Positions 13,590-26,600 of a stretch of 64,000 bases of DNA are shown here, in pieces (within the stretch, counting starts at the first letter, position 1; the number at the start of each line of letters is the position of its first letter). The stretch is from Daphnia carinata (Eukaryota; Arthropoda; Branchiopoda; Diplostraca; Daphniidae), in NCBI RefSeq assembly GCF_022539665.2, contig NC_081333.1, positions 2,046,001 through 2,110,000 of the forward strand. The letters run 5' to 3'. The position numbers were made by a program, and so were the translations under genes. Below the pieces are notes generated by a model. That model was not told the DNA's origin and made no database searches. It saw only the letters and a list, made by a program, of their open reading frames with translations.

Positions 13590-14424
13590 AGTTAAACTTC
13601 TATTTCGGCCGAACCCGTTCATTATGTAAAAAAGCCGAACCCCTTTACCTTGTTGATTAAGGCAAAAGCCGTGCGGATAACCCGCAAACCTGTCGGATGA
13701 TGGAACCGAGTTCATTCATCACACACACACATGGACTTAATTTTTGAAAAAAAAAAAAAAAATGGAAACACACATCACGACAGACACACGCACTCCAACA
13801 GCAGCTGTGCCTACCCACTCGGAAAAATGTAAAAGCTTTTGTTTTTAAGCTGCTGCTGATTCTTTCGTGATTTCTGCCTTACTGTACATATTCCCCTTCT
13901 CTTTCAACAACAAAATTCTTTATTAGGTCTTCTTCTTCTTTATTTTTATTTTTATTTTTTTTAAGACATTCTGTTACCCCTGTTTTCCATACGATCGATC
14001 GTATCACCAAACAACGACAACAAACCAGAAAAAAAACAAAACAAACAAAACAAAACCAGAAAAGAGAACGGAACGAGCCTCGATTCTTTACCGTTTACGG
14101 TAACAGTTGAATGAAATGAAAGATATACAAGATTTTGCTGAAAAAAAAAAAAAAAAACCCCTTGGCAAAAGTTAAACCGACTGGAACGAAAATCGAACAC
14201 ACACACACACACACACACACAAAACAAAGACAAGCGAAATGGAATCGTAATATTTCAACTTGCAAGTCCCGTATTATTATTATGCATATGATGGTGGCAT
14301 CCAGCCGACTTCGTGTCGCCTATAATCCTAACCATCAACTCGTGTCAAAAAAAAAAAAAAAGTCCTTTTTTTTTTATTATTAATTCCTGGATTTTTTTTT
14401 TGAATTTCATTTTGGAGTTCAATA

Positions 14425-14458
<34 letters not shown>

Positions 14459-17400
14459 AAAGGCAAAAGAAGAGACAAGATAAAGACGAACTGCCAGCCG
14501 AGTGAATTGCGGACGGCCATGAAAGGTGTCGACCCCCAAACGGACCACGACCGGCTTCCCCTTCTGCACAATAACCCAGCGAGAGACGTTATCTTAATCG
14601 AAATAAAAACGATCGGATCGCTGGCGCTGGCGCTGCGTGAGACGCGATTTCGTATTCAAGAAAAATTTCTTTTCTTTTTTCTTTTTTTTTTTTTTTTTTG
14701 CGCTCATAGCCGGCCTTGTTGCAGATCATCTCGCAACTGAGACAAGTAGATTGGCTTGATGCTGGACAAATGTTTCTTTTTTTTTTTTTTTTTTTTTTTC
14801 CTTACCTGACGTGGCATTAAAAACAGCTTTGCAAAACGATTCTTATTGGCTCAGAGAAGGGGCTGCGTGCGCAATCACCTTTCGGCCAAAAAGGAGATTT
14901 TTCTTCTTCTTCGCCCATAACCGCCCCTTCCGTTCTGGAACGAAACAGCTGGGTAAAAGTAAAAAGAAAGACGAACTCCTCCCCCACTTGCCAAAAAAAA
15001 AAATGATGAAAGAAAATAAACTTGGACGCGCTTCCATATAAGGCCAGCTACTAACCAATCGGCCAATGAACTGTACATCATCCTAGACCTATAAGCTGAT
15101 CTAACCTGATGTGTTTTTTTTTTTTTTTTTTTTTTTTTTTTTCGGTTAGTGGCTCGTTTTGTTTTCGGCTTTTTTTTTTTTTTTTTTTTGCCCGTCTCTT
15201 TTCAGTTTTGTCCGTCCCTCCTTTTTCTTCGTCACGTTCTACCAGCGCACACAGAGTAGCCTACGTCGGTGGTGCGTGTGTGTGTTGTGTACGTTGCGTG
15301 TTGTTGGCTTTCTTTTGAACGAATGCGTCGTGAGTAGCAAAAATATTTTGTGTGTCGGAACATTCAGTCCAACTGGATGTTGCGCAAACGGACTTGCCGG
15401 CCAAGATGAAAATGCCGCGTTATTGTACCGGCCTATATTTGGCAATGACGGCATGAAACGATCATTTCGATCCGGTTTCTTCTTTCATGTATTATATTTT
15501 TTTTATTATTATTATTATTATTCCTCTTTTTCGAACTCTTAGTCGCCTTCCTTTCAATGTACTTTGTTCCATGCCGTTGTTGCTGTAAAGCGTTTACAAT
15601 ACCAAAGGTTATGGAGAACGAATTTGAAGAGAAAAAAAACCAAAAAAAAAAACTAAAATGACTCATAATCGAATTATTTAAGCAGCACAAAAGAGGATTC
15701 GCCTTACAGACTCTCGCTTGTCTTCGGTCGTCATCACGTTAACGTAGACGCACGCGTCTATTTGAATACATGATTTTCAAAAAAAAAGAAAAAAGAAAAA
15801 AGAAAATGAGAATGATTTTTCATCGTTGGGGTGGGTCTTGTTCTTTACTGATCGATGACTTCCGATAGCATTATATATCGTCCGCGCCTCTATTGGAATT
15901 GCTAATCAGGACGTGCGCATGCGTGAATAATCATCGCCGTGAAAGCAACAGGTGCGCCCGCTGAATGTTTGTCTTCTTCATTACCACCAGACTCGCGCGA
16001 TGAAGCTCATTTTTTTTTTTTTTTTGAATATACATCCTATTCATTCGCCATCATCTCATGAAGTCGTTTCATCCTCTTGTAAATGAAACAGAAAAACAAA
16101 ACATTGTACGCTATTTTTCAATGAGCCGGTCGTTACCCCCCAATCATTTAATCGCACTCCTTTTTTTTTTCAATTCTTTTTCTTTTGAATTTCTCTCTTA
16201 TTTTCGTCAACCATCAAAAGTCACTGGCACAAGTTTTTTAATCTTCCTCCTTTTTCGGGCCCGTCCGGCAAGGCAACGTTTTCTCCCTGCGCCCGTCTAT
16301 ATATTTGCGCTTGACGACAATAACACACCATGGTGTCGTTTAGTGTCTCTTCTCCAAAATGGCAGAAGACGTCCTTCGACGTTTGATTTTTTTTTTTTTA
16401 TCGGCTGGAAAAAAAATAAATAAATGGCCGCACAAGAAAAAATCTGGCCGTCTTTTTTTTTTTTTTTTTTTCAGTCCGCGTAATAGCATCGTTGATGTTT
16501 GTTGTTTTTATTATTTCTGTGGCCACTTTCTCCTATAGAATAGCGGCGGGCAGCCACTCGGCAGCTTTTTTTTTTTTTTTTTGCGCTAATGGCTCGCGAT
16601 GTTTCTCTTATACGTAAAGGTCATAGCATATTTCGGGAGGAGTAGCCGCTCGTACGTACTCACGAACAGAACCTCACACAGAAAGAAAAAAAAAAAAAAA
16701 ATAAGAAGGTGTGTAGGAAATAGGGAAAAAGCCAAAGCCACAACTTATTTTGAATTTTACGAGTCGTCAATATAAAAATAAAGAAAGAAAGAACAGCAAA
16801 ATAAAAAAAAAAAAAAATGGGACGATGGCGACAACAACAACAAGCGGCGACGTAATTCTTGAGTGAATCCAAATGGCTGCCGACGACCACCCAATCGCTC
16901 GTCGATAAAAAAAAACAAACCCAAAATGCGTTTTTTCTTTTTATTTTTCTTGTTTTCTATAGAAAAAAAATAAATAAAATACAATAATGGCAGAAAATAG
17001 ATTTTTATCTGTTATATGTGCTTGTTGCGCCAGCGTGGGGTGTGAATAATCCATTTCGTTTCTCATTCACTGTTTCGCAATTGATTGGAATGCACTTTGG
17101 GGTTTTTCTCTCTCCGGCCATTTCTTTCTACCAAGTGCAATTCAACGAAATTGCCAATTCGCCAGCCTAACATTTTTCTTTTTTTTCTTTTTCTTGCTTT
17201 TGAATAAGAAGCCAAACCACTTTTGCATGCATTGCAATAACAGTTGATATTTTTTTTTTTGTTGTTCCTTAAGCGCTAGTCGTCAAAGTTTGCGGTAGCG
17301 GCGCTCGCGCACGTTTGACTCTTTTTTTTTCCATTCGTCGATCCATCATCAACTTGTTACGACTCACGCGTTTATGTTGCGTACCATTTTATTTTTTTCT

Positions 17401-17701
17401 CTCGTTTGAATTTTTCAAACGTCATTTCCGTTTTTTTTTTTTTAGGGGGGAGGGGAAAGGGGGGGTGGTTCTTTTTTTTTTTTTTTTTCCCTTTTTCGTC
17501 TGTTTTTTTTTTTTTTTGGATACGTGTAATTCTCGGCGATGACGAGTTGTACTGTGTTGTAACATTGGCCGCATTTGCATATAATTTCTCTTGCAAAAAA
17601 AAAAAATAAAATAAAATCCTATAGCCAATGATTACGGCGGCATGGCGGAGCGGGAGCCGCTTTTATTCCGCCCTCGCACTCCGCCCCCCTCCTACGTTTT
17701 A

Positions 17702-17735
<34 letters not shown>

Positions 17736-18773
17736 GCTTTTAATTATTATTATTCGGTTGTCTCATCTTCATCGACCGGAATGTCTAATTCTTTTTTTTT
17801 TTTTTGTGGGGGGAGGAGTGGGGGATAATTGACGTCAGGTAATGGATCCCCTTCGTATCTTTTGAAAGATGCGCTTTTCTTTTAACGTTCCATCGTTTTT
17901 TTTTTTTTTTTTGTTTCACGTCTTTTTTCCTTGTGTGGGAGGACATTTTTTGTTTTTAAACATCCAGCGGGAAGATTTTTGAAATAAGAAGGGATCGAAT
18001 TTCGCGCGTAAAAGAAAAAGAAAAAAAAAAAAAAAAACGAGCAGAGGGGGCGGGGGGTTTTTTGTGTGTGGATGTTTTCAAAAATTCCGAGACAGTCGGA
18101 CTATCCGTTTTCAATCAGCGGGAATTTCTTCTCACGCTGATTGCACAGCTGCAGCTGGCGAGATAGACTTAACGATCGATCGTAAATACATCCACCAGTC
18201 GTCGTACGTGCTAGAGGTGTGTACCCTCTCTCTCTCTCTATCTCTCTGTGCTGCATTCGAAAAAGGGAATTTTCCATCAGCCAAAACGAGAGAAGAAGTC
18301 GACAATGAAGAAGAGACGAATATATATCTAAGGAGAAATAATAATAATAACAAACTTGAAAGAAGAGGAAAAAAAAAAAAAGAAAAGAAAGAAAGAGAAA
18401 AAGTTAAACAAGTACACGCAACAATATCTCAGGTCCGAGATTGCACGCAAGTTATTACACGTAAAGCAGTACTCCAATAAACGTATAAAGATAAAACGAA
18501 AAATAAAACACGATGTACTTAAAAACGACTCGTCCTTCATGTTTCTTACGTACTACGTCCAACTGATATAAGTTGCCAGTTTTTTTGTTTTTTTTTTCCG
18601 TTCTGTCTCGATATAAAACATCATCAACTTCATCAACCAGTAAAAAAACAAGAAATAAGAACACACAGAAATTTCATTGTTCTTTATTTCTCTTCGAAGG
18701 GCTATATCCTACATATGATTTTTGCGTAACGGGGCGATGACTATTAGTCACGCAGACGCGAATTTTCTCCCTC

Positions 18774-18810
<37 letters not shown>

Positions 18811-19941
18811 TCGATGTATTCTTTTTATCAAGACTCTGTACATGGTTGTAGACTCTCTCTCTCTCTCTCTCTCTCTTGTGTAAAGTTTTCATGTGTTGCT
18901 ATGTGTGTGTGTGTGTGTGTGTGTGTTGGCGTTGGTTGCAGCTCTGAGGGCCACCACTCTGGGGCCCCCTTTCTCAATCGAAACCACCGCCCACCCCGAA
19001 GTCTCTTAGCTGCTGTTAGGGAGAAGAAAGAAACGGTTTGGTGGGGCCACTAACATCAATTGAAGAAGACGAAGAAGAAGAAGAAGAAAAAAAAAAAAAA
19101 AAATGATAATAGTCCGTGTGTGCATGCAATATATACACAAGATACACGTAGATATAGCCTTCAGTATGCATGATGAAAAAAAAAAAAAAAAAAAAAAAAA
19201 GGGGGTCATTGGAAACATTGAAATGAATTTGAAACATGAACGAGAAAAGAAGATGGAAGAAGAAGAAAGGGACCACCTCTACTGGGGAGTGTTGTAATGA
19301 GAAATGCCTAAGCTCACGGATGCCAGCCAACGCACGCACACGCTACCGTAAGGCAACAAAAACATCAAAAAAAAAAAAAAAGAACAACAAAAAAAAACAA
19401 AAAAAAAAAAGGGATCTTCTTGTATTATCTAAAACAATGACACCATCTTTGTGTTTAAGGTTACGAATAGTTGTGGGTACGCGCAGTTCCCTGTGTCCTG
19501 TTCAATTGTTCTTGGTCTTTTTAGTTATAGAGCCATTCTTTTATTCAATATAAGACGACCTGAACGAACACAAACAAAAAACCCCCCCCAAAAAAAAAAA
19601 AATTTTTAGAAAAATAAAGAAAAGGGGGTTCCGGCAAACCGAGCGACCACCTGGAATGCAAAAAGGATTGCACAATTGGAAGAACAAAGACAATACACAC
19701 ACACACACAAAAACAAAAGCTAAAGAAAAAGCTTGTGAAACTGGTTAGCCAAAATAAAAACTAGGGTGGCCAGGCGATGCGTCATCGGCCGGTCCAGCCA
19801 AGAGGTGTCCTACCCCCTTTCGCTCACTTTAGCGATGAAAAGATGAAAACCAGACGGTTACGCTTGTTCCCCTTCGTGTGTTGACGCGGCGTGATTGTCC
19901 AGACGGGGCGACGGTCACAATCACCAGAAAACGAAACAAAC

Positions 19942-19976
<35 letters not shown>

Positions 19977-22900
19977 CCCCCATTTTTTTTTTTCAATGTC
20001 GATGTAGTCTGACAAAACATTGGGCGACCAACTGGCGCATTAAAATGACCCAATTTTCTTTTGCTCTTTTATTCACGACGCGCTTCGTGCACGTCCACAT
20101 TTCATATGCGCGCACGAAGAAAATGTCGAACTGGCCGAGGCATTTGCCGGACATGTTGGCGCGCTCACGATGCAACGCCGCTTTTGATTATGTATTTCGG
20201 TAGGAAGGGTAGGACCCGAAAGAAAAAATTGACACGAAAAAAAAAAAACGAAAAAAAAAAAAAGTTTGTCTACCTTTGTGGGACGTGGGGTACGCGAGTC
20301 GTTTGACGCATTTTTGAAATAATAACGAAGGACGTCAGGAAAGAAAAAAAAAAAGGGGAAAAGAAAAAGCGAAACAAGTAAGACGTGAAACAAGAACGAG
20401 AAATGACAAGAAGTTGAAGGTCCGTTTTTTTTTTTTTTTTTTTTGGTTAGAAACGAAAGAAGTCGGGAGAACCAAAAGTGACGAATGACGTTGACGATCA
20501 CATCGACGACAGTTTGGAACCAGGAGAGATCAGCTGGAAAAAAAAAAATAAAAGCTTGCAATCGAAAAACCCTCACGAAGAAAAAAAAAAAAACAAAAAA
20601 ACAAAAAAAATTTAATGTCCGCATTTGGTAAGGAAGGGGTAGTACCCCGACTGCTGGGCACACACAATTTTTTTTTTTTTTTTTTCTTTTTGGTTTTTTT
20701 TTTTTATAGGACACGAAAGTTCGTCTTTTTCCTTCCCGTTTGCGGGAACGCAGCAAACCCAAACCGAGGGAATTTATGGCGTGGAGCTTTGCTCTCTCTC
20801 TCTCTCTCCCTTTCTTGCTCACCAGCTCTTTTTTTTTTTTTTTTTTTTTTTTTATTATTTCTTCTTCTTCAATTTGTTATTTAGTTTTTTTTTTTTTTTT
20901 TTCTTCCTCTTTTTTTTTTCTTCTTTCGGATGCCCTTATAAGAGACACGCCAGAGAGCGCGCTAGTGTCTATACCTCCTTCTTTCCTTTTTCTTATTTTC
21001 ATTCGAAAAGAGTTTTCCCCATTTTTTTTATTTATTTTTTTTTTTTTTCTCTTTTTTAAAGCAGTACGGCCACGAAAAAAAAGAGATCAGTCGACACTGT
21101 TCCATCGTCCCGGACGGTCGTGTTCGAATTTCTTTGTTGTTGTTGTTTGTTGTTCGCCGAGTTGTTTCACGTTGCACGGTGTTTCGGTGTATGCAGCGCA
21201 TCCTTGGGATTAATTAATTGGCGCAGTTCTTTAAACTTTTGTTAGCGACTCATTCGATTTAGCAAATCGAAATAAAAAAAAAAAGAAAAGACAAATCAAA
21301 ATCAAACGGTGAAAAAAAAAAAAAAAAAGAATTTATTGATTGGTTGATTTTCGCAGGCGATCGAGTGGAGATTGATAGGCGTTTTGCGGCCTCGCTGGTG
21401 GCCCACGCCTTCTTCTCCACTTTCCCGCGGCGGACGGTCAAGACCCACCCGACGCTGCAGGATTTCAACTTTGCCGGCCACTTTTTCCAACACCTGCACA
21501 GGTGAGTTTCGTATATTATCAACCCCCCCCCCCCCCCAATTCGATTTGTGTCTTTTTTTTTTTCAAGTGAAAAAAATTTTTACATGAGTCCCGCGGGCAC
21601 AAGAGACAAGCCCCAGCTTCGCTTAAAGTACTAGACGGGACATTCTATTCCCGAAAAACGTGCGACGAAAAAGCTCAATGATGTGTTACACAAGTTTATA
21701 ACAATCGTCCTCGCAAAAAAAAAGAGGATGAAAAAAAAAAAAAAAACAAGACTCCCGCAGAACTGAAAAAAAAAAAAATTAAAGAGCATCTGATGATGAG
21801 TGAACGGGTTGGTTATTTCTTTTTGTGAACAGCAGAAGGGGGGGGGGGGGTATGTAATGCCTTGCATAACTCGTTGTCTGGCGATGATGAATAGCTCTTT
21901 TTGGGTGCATGTGTGACGCTCTAATCTTTGTGGGACTTATTTTATTTTATTTTATTTTTTTCTTCGTCCGTCTGGCCACCAAAACACACACACACACACG
22001 AAAGGGAAAAGAGGGCAGCTATAAATGGGTGTCTGAAAAGAAAATTACCCGGCCATGTAATCGGCCTTGTTTTTTTTTTCTTTTTTCTCCTCTGAATTCT
22101 TTAGATTGTAAATAAAAAAAAGTTTCATTTATCTCCTCTAACAACGAGAACGGCGTTAAACAAAATAACTTCAAAGTGTTCCGTGATTTATGATTGCCGG
22201 CCAAAACGAAAAAGAAAAAGAAAAAAAAAAAAAAAAAAGGCAATCAAGTTTTTTGAAGCACAAAGAAAAACAAAATGGATACTGTGTATATCACGACGAC
22301 CTCGATATAATCTGCAATCAATACTGTTCCTTGTTGTTGTAACTCACAAAGGTCAGGACACAAACAAAAAAAAAACAAAAAAAATAATTCTCGTAAAAGA
22401 AAAGGGTCGGGAAAAATTAGTCGTGTGTTTATTTTGTTTTCATTGCCAACTGCGCGGGATGCAAATTGTATAATGGAAACATTCCTTTTTTTTTTTTTTT
22501 TTTTTCATTGTTTTGTTTTAACAGTGTCTTTTTTCTTTTTTTTCTTTCTTTTCTTTGTCTTTGTGTGTTATCTAGGCGATCGCAGCGAGCTAAGCTGCGC
22601 TCCGTCTTGCACTACTTCCAGCGACTGAGCGAACGTCCGCCCGAGGGACACGTGACCTTTGCTAGGCAGGTAAGAAAAAATACCAACCACATAAAAATTC
22701 CTTTTCCAGACCATTTTTATATCTCTCCTCTTTTGATTTTCACAATCTTATCGTGTAGAGAGAAAAAGAAAAAAAGATTTTATTCTTTTTTTTTTTTTTT
22801 GTTTTTAGTTTCTTCGGCCGGTTTTTTTTTTGGAAGGAATAGTATTCACATTTCGTATTGTTTATTCATGATGATGAAGCAAATATGGTATCGATCACTC

Positions 22901-23655
22901 TTCACGTTATATACGTTCTCTGTTCTTTTTTTTTCTTTTTTTTTTTACACGTCTGCCTCTTTTCAAGAAGTTCTCGTGAATGTGAAAGACATACATTTAC
23001 TCAGCGTACACAACGTAGATCGTCTTTATGGTGAGAGATAGAGAGGACCGAAGATGTAGGTGCTACAGCAAGAAGGCAGCTTTCATTATAGGAGAAACGA
23101 AACACGAGAAAGAGAGAGAGAGAGAAAGAGAGAGAGACCCGGGCCATGTCAACTGGTTTTGCCCGTTGTCCATAGATGGTGCATTTATCTAGCCAATGAT
23201 GCCATCCCTGATCGCAATCCCGGATCTCTCTTTCTCGCGAGCGTCCCTCTTTCTTTCTTTTCTGTATAAATAACACACACATACTGTGCATACGCACGGT
23301 CACTATACAGCCCTTTAAAAAGAGATTTGTTTTTTTTTTATAAAAAAAGAATATCTTTTAAAATATATATTTAAAAAAAAAAAGGGCCTATCTATCACAC
23401 TGTAGAGTTCTGTGTGTGTGTGTGTGTATACTTATTTAGGGCTATCATAGCTGTAGGTGGATAGAGCCCCGCCGTCTATAATGATAGAGGTGTCCCTTTA
23501 GCATGTAATTCTCGTTTTAGCCTTATCACACAGAAGTACAGCTCTGGACGTGGACATCATTTGAAACAAGCCCCTCGAGCTATAGACGTCTATGAAGGAG
23601 CAGTAAAGTAGCATCTTTCTTTTTTTTTTTTTTTTTTCTTTTACGTCTGTGTGCT

Positions 23656-23686
<31 letters not shown>

Positions 23687-26600
23687 TGGAGTGAAAAATG
23701 AGAAACATATCACGTCGTTTGATGGGATTATTACGAATGCATCGTAATCTCGGTATACGCGTAAGAGAACCCACCTGTTGAGACGTTTGCAGACCGGTCG
23801 ATGCGGCAAGGCCACAGGCGAAATGTGATGGCAGGTAGAAATAAAAAAATGCTAAAAGGAAAGTCAAGTAAGATCGAGGATTTATTTCAAACAAAAACAA
23901 ATTGAATGAATAATATCTATGCATAAAAAAAAAAAAAAAAAAAATACAACAAAAAAACAAACGCAGAACAAGAAATATGAGGGACAGAAAGAAAAAAGCA
24001 GCTTTGACAACTACCTAATAGAGAATGCGAGTATATGTAGCAATCATCTTCTCCGATTGGTGTTGCTTCATCGGCGTCAACCAGTTTCTTTCTCTTTTTT
24101 TTGTTTTTTTTTGTCCCTTCTCCTTCATCATTTTCTTCGTCTGCTCTTCACGTTTGTTACACGGCTGCCCATTATGTTTTGTCGGTTTACCGTTTTCTCC
24201 GAAGCGCATCCCGTCGACTTGCCGTTGATGAAAATCACGGCCATGTTTGAAGCTCTGCGGCTGCAACAGGCGTTATAGAAAAAGGCAGCCATTTTTTTCT
24301 TTTTTTCTTTTTTCAACTTAAAAAAAAAAACAAAACAACAAAAGTAAAAGAAGAAATTTTTTTTTCTTCGTTTTGTCGGAGTTTGATCTACTCCGTCGAA
24401 CTCAGCAGGGGTTTGTTGTGGGTTGGCTTCTCTCTCTCTCTCTCTCGTAGGCTCGTCACGTACACGACAGGCTGGATGGCACTTGTCCCTCTGAAGATAT
24501 GTATCTCTTTGACGTGGTCTATAGCGATTGAAAAGAGAGAATACCAAACAAACGGGACACAAATCTCTCCCTAAAAAGAAAAAAGAAAAAAAAGGACGGA
24601 ATTAAAAATGGACATACGGTAGAGTCACGTTGGTCGATTAGCGTTGCCACTTTTTGGCAAACGCGCGGCGGCTGTCCGTCAACAAGAAAACGAAATAGGA
24701 CTGGAACTTTAATTTCCAACTTGGGTCGTTATTGTCCCGATGCTTCGTCATATATCAATTTTTTTTTTTTTTTTTTGAAAACTAAATTTCTTCTCTAAAT
24801 CTTTCGTTTTTAATGATTCTCGATTATTGCTATGATTCAAAAAAGAAAAAAAAAGGAGGAAGAAATATATATATATATATACAGTATATAAATAGACATC
24901 AGAACGAAATTCCTTAACCAAAAACCTCCGTATTTGGAATTTCTCCAAACGTTTTCAATTACCCAATCGAAACTGTGTTGTGTAAGAAAACGTTTTCTCC
25001 CAGTCGCTTTTTTTTTTTTTTTTCTTTTGTCTTGTCTATATAATCGAAGGCGAAACATCGAACGGAGCCAAAGAAAAAGAAAAAGAAAAAAAAAATGTGT
25101 AATTTCCAAAAAGATAAATAAATAACAATAACGTTATAATCCAATGCCACCCTTTCCACCCGAATATGGACACTGATTCAACCATTCGCATTCGTACGTA
25201 ATTGGCTGACGCGACGTGAATCAATGCAACTATTCAGATTGCGTTATTCTCTTTCGTTTTCTTATTCCCATTTTTTTTTTTTTTCGAACGTTCGATCGTT
25301 CTCCAAATGGAGTTTTGAACGAACGCACTCGACTTTAGATGAGTTCGTGTTAGAACTGACGCTAATCGAAGAGCGCTCGTAAAACATTCGATATTCAATG
25401 AACGGGACTTGTGGGCCCTCCATCCAATCTGTCAGTTGATTTGAATACAATTTTAGTACACACAGACGTTACGTACGATATAGTAAAAAACATCTCGGTA
25501 ATGTTAAAAGGCAAAAAAAAAAAACAAAAAAAAAAAAACACGTATCAATTACACGCGCCGATGCTTTACGTGCACGTGCACAAACCGAGGACCAACAATA
25601 AGGACGTGAATGACGGGACGATGGGATGGTTGAACGTCTTGCCACTTGGTGATGCAAAGTCGCTTGCGGGATGGGCGCGGATCGTGTGAAGATTTCCGCC
25701 GATTTACAATTTGATTACAAATGCTGATTATTTACAATGCGACGGTGTGTGTGTGTGTGTGTGTTAGATGTAAGGGCATTATCGATTCTATCTCGTTGTT
25801 TATGCGTTTTCTCTTTGACCCCTTTTTTCTTTTTCTCTGCGCGAGGTCAGGTCATGTCGGGTCGGGAGTGGTGCACGCTGGAGGAGTGGCTCCAGTGCCG
25901 ACGCCCGCTGTGCCCGCTCGTGGTACGCCACGATGGCCGCGTAGAGTATCCATCGTCCGACTCGACGATGCCCATGTCTGTCAACAACAACAACAACAAC
26001 CGGCCAAGTGTCGGCCAATCGGCCGAACCGCCGGCCGGAATTCGAGTCTGTTTCGCCAGCCGTCGCATCGGCGGGTCTTTTCTCGACGACGGCACGTCAC
26101 AGGTAGACATTCTTTATCCAAAATAAATACACTTTAAGAAAACAAGATTCCAAACGAGTGAAAATATTATTCATCACAAACACTTCATCTGTTTGGTTTT
26201 TTATTTATTTATTTTTTTTTTATGTTTCTTCTTTTACCTCTTTTCCATATTTCTTTATGCATGTTCTGCTTTAGAGTCTTTGACCGACGTTTGTTTATTC
26301 AACTCATCTTCGAAATGGGTTGACCTTCTATTCTCGCACGTGCTAGTTTACACCGTCAGTTTGCAGTTGCGTTTACGGTTCGGTTTCGATGCAGGACGTC
26401 ATGCAACAACAACGTGAAACAAGTGTTGCAAAAAGGACTAAACTCGGCGAGTTGTTGTGCAATACCCCAATGCCAAATGACTTTGTTTCTTTACGAAAAA
26501 TCTCACGATTCGTTCGCATTATTCTTTCAGGGCGGGTTTAGGAAATAAAAAATGCATTTAAAAAAATTTAAATGACTTTCAAAAAAAAAAAAAAAAAAAA

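Larger units (their letters stand above)
13276..21356 (+). other. Intron 2 of the PARG-like gene (8 kb), simple-repeat-rich
   Basis: The longest intron of the window. It holds no recognisable exon or RNA gene. It has A- and T-tracts of 20 or more bases on both strands (for example 13556-13585, 14428-14456, 17706-17734, 18777-18809, 19175-19200), (AC)n at 14197-14220, (CT)n at 18228-18246 and 18855-18875, and (TG)n at 18902-18926. Confidence 0.6.

Noticed and set aside
20073-20822. 249-residue minus-strand open frame inside intron 2
   Set aside because: It is made largely of Lys and Phe runs from homopolymers; it sits in the intron of the PARG-like gene and has no recognisable domain.
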